Source: Thermoplasmatota archaeon
Lineage (GTDB): Archaea > Thermoplasmatota > E2 > DHVEG-1
DNA length: 7,959 nucleotides
Assembly: GCA_018824925.1 (NCBI GenBank)
Contig: JAHJFH010000074.1
Location: forward strand, 1 to 7,959
Reading direction: 5' to 3'
A model generated the notes under the pieces. It made no database searches. It had not been told where the DNA came from and saw nothing but the letters and a program-made list of their open reading frames with translations. Below, piece by piece: positions 5,537 to 7,959 of the stretch (position 1 is the stretch's first letter; every line of letters starts with the position of its first letter). The position numbers and the translations under genes are program-made.

Positions 5537-6483
5537 TTTGATGACTTCCCAAATACCCGGTGGAAGAGGTGTTCAACCGGTCCATTTCGTTTTGGCAAAT
5601 CAATTAAACACATGATTTCATCAAATAATTCAGGTAATAATTTAAAGGTGATAAATAACAAAATAATCAAAGCAAGCAATGACCCAATTTTCGCAATCAC
5701 ATTATGGGCCATATGAAAAGAAGTGATATTATTCCCGATAAGAAATATCACTCCAGCATTCCGAATTAAATTAAGTCCATAAATTGGTACAACAGTGATG
5801 AGTATTCCAACGAACTTACGTCGGATTGCTACATGAGGTAATGCTCCAATCATACCAATAAACAGTACAATTGACTGGATAGCGGTACACGCAAAAATGA
5901 TGGTTATAGGATGGCCATTAAGAAGAATGACAGAACCTTGTAGTGTTGAGTTGATACCCATAATATTCAAGAGAGCATTACTCTGGTAGGCAACTACTTC
6001 AATAAACCAGGTTTTAAGTTCTGGAAACAACCCTGAATCAATGGTGAAATAGAGTATCCCTGCTAGAAATGAGGCCCCAGCGATCCAGTTTAAACATGTG
6101 GGAAATATTGTTGTGTGAATTGAAAGCCACTCATGATATGCAATATATATAAATATATATACACCTAGAATGCTTACAACCGCATTAAAAATATCTCCAC
6201 CCTCAGAAAAATAAAGATACGCCGGTGAGGTAGCCCAAAAAAAAGCAAATACCCCCCATCCACCTATTTTCCACCAAGCACCCTGTTCTTTTTTCCGAAC
6301 AAAAAAACCCATACCTAACAGAATCAACCCAAGAAATAACGGAATTAACACCAATTGTTGTGCAAGAGTAGATGGCGGATAGGGAAAAATCACATACCCA
6401 ACAAGTAACAGTATCGTTGGAACCAAAAAAACAATAGTTACAACCTTTTTGGATATCTGCGCATCCACCTGTTTCAATTGCAT
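5533..6483 (-). CDS. artA: Archaeosortase A-like transpeptidase (exosortase/archaeosortase family)
   Basis: Multi-pass membrane cysteine enzyme. In haloarchaea ArtA removes the PGF-CTERM signal of surface proteins, which become attached to membrane lipid. Numbering from the ATG at 6483 (316 residues), the family triad pattern is visible: Cys199 in A-C-T-A-I-Q, Arg241 in L-N-L-I-R-N-A-G, and a His in F-H-M-A-H-N (H257 or H260, the latter more likely). All lie at ends of hydrophobic segments. About eight hydrophobic helices are spread over residues 13-285, with a basic C-terminal tail. The open frame extends to a TTG at 6489, but GGTGGTGA (6491-6498) is spaced 7 nt from the ATG and only 1 nt from the TTG, so I take the ATG. 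It is first of an overlapping trio with the decarboxylase and archaetidylserine synthase, 78 nt after the preceding gene. No PGF-CTERM substrate is encoded in the window. Confidence 0.88.
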   Translation of the reverse strand: MQLKQVDAQISKKVVTIVFLVPTILLLVGYVIFPYPPSTLAQQLVLIPLFLGLILLGMGFFVRKKEQGAWWKIGGWGVFAFFWATSPAYLYFSEGGDIFNAVVSILGVYIFIYIAYHEWLSIHTTIFPTCLNWIAGASFLAGILYFTIDSGLFPELKTWFIEVVAYQSNALLNIMGINSTLQGSVILLNGHPITIIFACTAIQSIVLFIGMIGALPHVAIRRKFVGILITVVPIYGLNLIRNAGVIFLIGNNITSFHMAHNVIAKIGSLLALIILLFITFKLLPELFDEIMCLIDLPKRNGPVEHLFHRVFGKSSK

Positions 6484-6490
6484 TTCCAAC

Positions 6491-6498
6491 TCACCACC
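6491..6498 (-). promoter_or_regulatory. Ribosome binding site deciding the artA start
   Basis: The minus strand reads GGTGGTGA, one mismatch from the archaeal consensus GGAGGTGA. It lies 7 nt before ATG 6483 but only 1 nt before TTG 6489, which favours the ATG as start. Confidence 0.65.
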
Positions 6499-6542
6499 TA
6501 ATAAACGCGCTACTTTATGAGTATTTGTGTATCATATTACAT

Positions 6543-6550
6543 AAAAAAAA
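6543..6550 (-). terminator. Oligo-T terminator after the NuoH-like gene
   Basis: Eleven bases past the stop codon of the NuoH-like gene the coding strand has CTTTTTTTTAT (T8), preceded by CCCCTTTC. No stem-loop is evident. Archaeal RNA polymerase terminates at such T-runs. The position, between the stop and the next gene's leader, supports the end of the respiratory-complex unit here. Part of it (TTTATGTAA) could also serve as a TATA-like element for artA. Confidence 0.5.
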
Positions 6551-6561
6551 GAAAGGGGTCT

Positions 6562-7596
6562 TTATGCAAGACCAAGGATATTCATCACCCATCCGTCCCA
6601 CATAACCAGGATGAGTCCCACAAGACTCATTAAGGTCAGTGGAATCCAATAGGTATACACAACCTGATCGATTTTTAACCGTGCGATCGCTACCCGAATA
6701 AGCGTCACCGAGAATACGATAACTAGTAGAACCTTCACTAAATAAAAGATGATATCAACCGCATATCCAAGATAGGTCTCCAAACCAAGAAATGAAGAGA
6801 GATTATACGGGAAAAATAACGCAACAACAAGTGAGGCCATCACCACGGTTTTCACACCATCTGTTAGATAAAACATCGCAAGATTTCTCCCAGAATATTC
6901 AACTAATAATCCCCCCGCTATTTCCGTTTCTGCCTCAGGGGAATCAAACGGTATTTTCGATAATTCCGCAGGTGTAACCAAAATCAATACTAACAGAAGA
7001 ATCCCAAACCCAATAAATCCGAGAGGGCCGGTAACATTATTCCAAATAGGTGTTCCAATTATCGTGGATAACGCAAAGACATTCGTGGCCCCAAGTTGTG
7101 TCAGTTTCCAGGCTAAACTAACAATGATAATGGCAAGGGGAAATTCATACGCAATCATGGTAGCCATTTCACGTTGTGCTCCAACAGTAGCATAGGGGGA
7201 TCCTGAGGCAAAACCTCCAAGGACCATGGCTAAGGAGGGAATAATTAATAAGTATAGTATCAAGATGAGATCCCCACCATACGAAAGAATTGGACTGAAG
7301 CCAGCAAGGGGTAGATACATCAAGATACTAATAGTTGCTACCAAACCAATCAGAGGAATTAAATTAAATAACCATGGTATCGCATTGTTCGGGACGATAT
7401 TTTCTTTTACAAATAATTTCCGAACATCACGAAATGGCTGACGTAATGGTGGACCAATACGTCCCTGCATATGCGCTGCAATCTTCCGATCAACACCTTT
7501 ATACATTAATCCAAAAATAATCCCAAAGAGCGCAACTAATAAAGTTCCGATAACAACACGGAAAAGGGTTTCTGAAACCTCAATCAGGTAGTCCAT
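6562..7596 (-). CDS. NuoH/MbhM-like membrane subunit of a complex I-related respiratory complex
   Basis: Subunit 1 (NuoH) family protein of 344 residues, the membrane anchor beneath the peripheral arm in complex I and in energy-converting hydrogenases (Mbh M, HycD, EchB and relatives). About eight hydrophobic helices are visible (11-31, 74-95, 108-129, 145-165, 192-210, 247-263, 276-302, 314-335). Family motifs: Q-G-R-I-G-P-P-x-x-Q-P with D-V-R-K-L at 44-61; G-A-Q-R-E-M-A-T-M-I-A-Y-E-F-P at 139-153; and P-F-D-S-P-E-A-E-T-E-I-A-G-G-L-L-V-E-Y-S-G at 216-236. The last is the loop that faces the quinone/Fe-S region in complex I. The form with R-E-M and G-G-L-L-V-E-Y-S-G, and the small neighbour gene, point to the Mbh/Mbx/hydrogenase-4 branch rather than to NADH or F420H2 dehydrogenase, but catalytic subunits are not in the window. 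ATG 7596 has a perfect Shine-Dalgarno. Last gene of its unit. Confidence 0.88.
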   Translation of the reverse strand: MDYLIEVSETLFRVVIGTLLVALFGIIFGLMYKGVDRKIAAHMQGRIGPPLRQPFRDVRKLFVKENIVPNNAIPWLFNLIPLIGLVATISILMYLPLAGFSPILSYGGDLILILYLLIIPSLAMVLGGFASGSPYATVGAQREMATMIAYEFPLAIIIVSLAWKLTQLGATNVFALSTIIGTPIWNNVTGPLGFIGFGILLLVLILVTPAELSKIPFDSPEAETEIAGGLLVEYSGRNLAMFYLTDGVKTVVMASLVVALFFPYNLSSFLGLETYLGYAVDIIFYLVKVLLVIVFSVTLIRVAIARLKIDQVVYTYWIPLTLMSLVGLILVMWDGWVMNILGLA

Positions 7597-7597
7597 G

Positions 7598-7930
7598 TTA
7601 GATCACCTCGATAATAAATAGTACAGCAAGAATGATCACAAACCAAAGAATGTAATCGCTGATATTCCCAGAATGCATCCGTTTTAACACCTTATAGAAA
7701 CCTTGCATACTGGTTGTAAAACCCCAATACAGATTACTTGCTTTGACATGCATATGCTCTGCATCATATTCGTCGTTACCAGAAAGAAATGCCTTTGTTT
7801 GTTCGGTATCCTTTTTATAATCACTACGGCCTCTTCCTCGCAATATATATATCACAAGGAATGCCACTCCAAAGATAATCAGCCATAGTAATGGATTCCA
7901 AAACCCACTTCCGGTTTCAAGAGTAAACAT
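7598..7930 (-). CDS. Small two-helix membrane protein, MbhI-like subunit of the same complex (putative)
   Basis: 110 residues. A hydrophobic helix at about 11-31 is followed by a basic R-G-R-G-R stretch and a charged segment (33-60). Then comes an amphipathic stretch rich in aromatic residues (A-S-N-L-Y-W-G-F, then G-F-Y-K-V-L-K-R-M-H-S-G at about 65-88) and a final helix (91-110). Two membrane helices joined by a lateral amphipathic segment is the layout of MbhI in Thermococcales Mbh. The end (L-x-R-M-H-S-G-x-I-S-D-Y-I-L-W) resembles the C-terminal end of NuoL/HyfB-type antiporter subunits. I infer a connector role in the proton/sodium-pumping arm; sequence identity was not tested. The ATG at 7930 has GGAGGGG 7 nt upstream. 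The frame stays open to the window edge without a stop, so a longer protein is not excluded. The stop is 1 nt before the NuoH-like gene. Confidence 0.65.
   Translation of the reverse strand: MFTLETGSGFWNPLLWLIIFGVAFLVIYILRGRGRSDYKKDTEQTKAFLSGNDEYDAEHMHVKASNLYWGFTTSMQGFYKVLKRMHSGNISDYILWFVIILAVLFIIEVI
7601..7609 (-). promoter_or_regulatory. Strong Shine-Dalgarno of the NuoH-like gene
   Basis: GAGGTGATC matches nine consecutive bases of the archaeal 16S 3'-end complement, 4 nt before the ATG at 7596. It is embedded in the last codons of the upstream gene, which fixes the start and indicates active translation within one operon. Confidence 0.75.
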
Positions 7931-7932
7931 AG

Positions 7933-7959
7933 TTATACCCCTCCAAGAATTGTTGCTAT
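7933..7959 (-). CDS. C-terminal end of an upstream gene (partial, very short)
   Basis: One minus-strand frame entering from the edge reads I-A-T-I-L-G-G-V then TAA, two bases before the ATG of the small membrane protein. The residues are hydrophobic, as expected for another membrane subunit in a tightly packed operon. Eight residues cannot identify it. Of the other two frames, one hits a stop at once and the other runs in-frame into the next gene. Confidence 0.35.
   Translation of the reverse strand: MATILGGV

Noticed and set aside
1..7959. tRNA/rRNA genes, CRISPR repeats, insertion sequences or attachment sites
   Set aside because: No cloverleaf-like segments, regularly spaced repeats, transposase motifs or terminal inverted repeats were seen on reading both strands. 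The coding content is ordinary chromosomal.

Overview
The window is a compact, AT-rich stretch of an archaeal chromosome, most likely from an uncultured euryarchaeal-type lineage. The archaeal signature comes from gene content: archaeosortase A, archaetidylserine synthase and decarboxylase, a Trm1 tRNA-G26 dimethyltransferase, a THEP1-type NTPase, and membrane subunits of an Mbh/Mbx-like respiratory complex. Shine-Dalgarno sequences of the GAGGTGATC type and TATA-like elements fit this. I cannot fix the exact lineage from this window alone.

Almost everything is on the minus strand, so the order of transcription runs from high to low coordinates. (1) 7959-6562: the last codons of an unidentified gene, a 110-residue two-helix membrane protein resembling the small MbhI-type connector subunit, and a NuoH/MbhM-type subunit. 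The unit ends in a T8 run. (2) 6483-4219: a tightly overlapped trio of archaeosortase (artA), archaetidylserine decarboxylase (psd/asd) and archaetidylserine synthase (pssA). Together these look like a surface-protein lipid-anchoring module: the two lipid genes make the aminophospholipid headgroup and the archaeosortase attaches processed proteins to lipid. (3) 4218-3972: a 247-bp intergenic region with a hairpin plus T-run, a 10-bp palindrome, and Shine-Dalgarno-like motifs with only tiny ORFs. (4) 3971-2296: a THEP1-like NTPase followed directly by trm1. (5) 2216-230: purN and folC, which overlap and have their own TATA-like promoter. They form a formyl-folate-dependent purine step plus folate polyglutamylation pair.

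The only plus-strand gene is the C-terminal end of a MinD/CooC-like P-loop ATPase at 1-249. It converges on folC with a 20-bp tail-to-tail overlap.

The points most worth a second look are: the artA-psd-pssA operon; a Glu in place of an Asp in the PssA catalytic motif; a Trm1 that lacks the cysteine pairs I expect before its GPLW motif; the stand-alone MbhI-like protein directly before the NuoH-like gene; and the purN-folC pair in an archaeon. No RNA genes, CRISPR arrays or mobile elements were seen.
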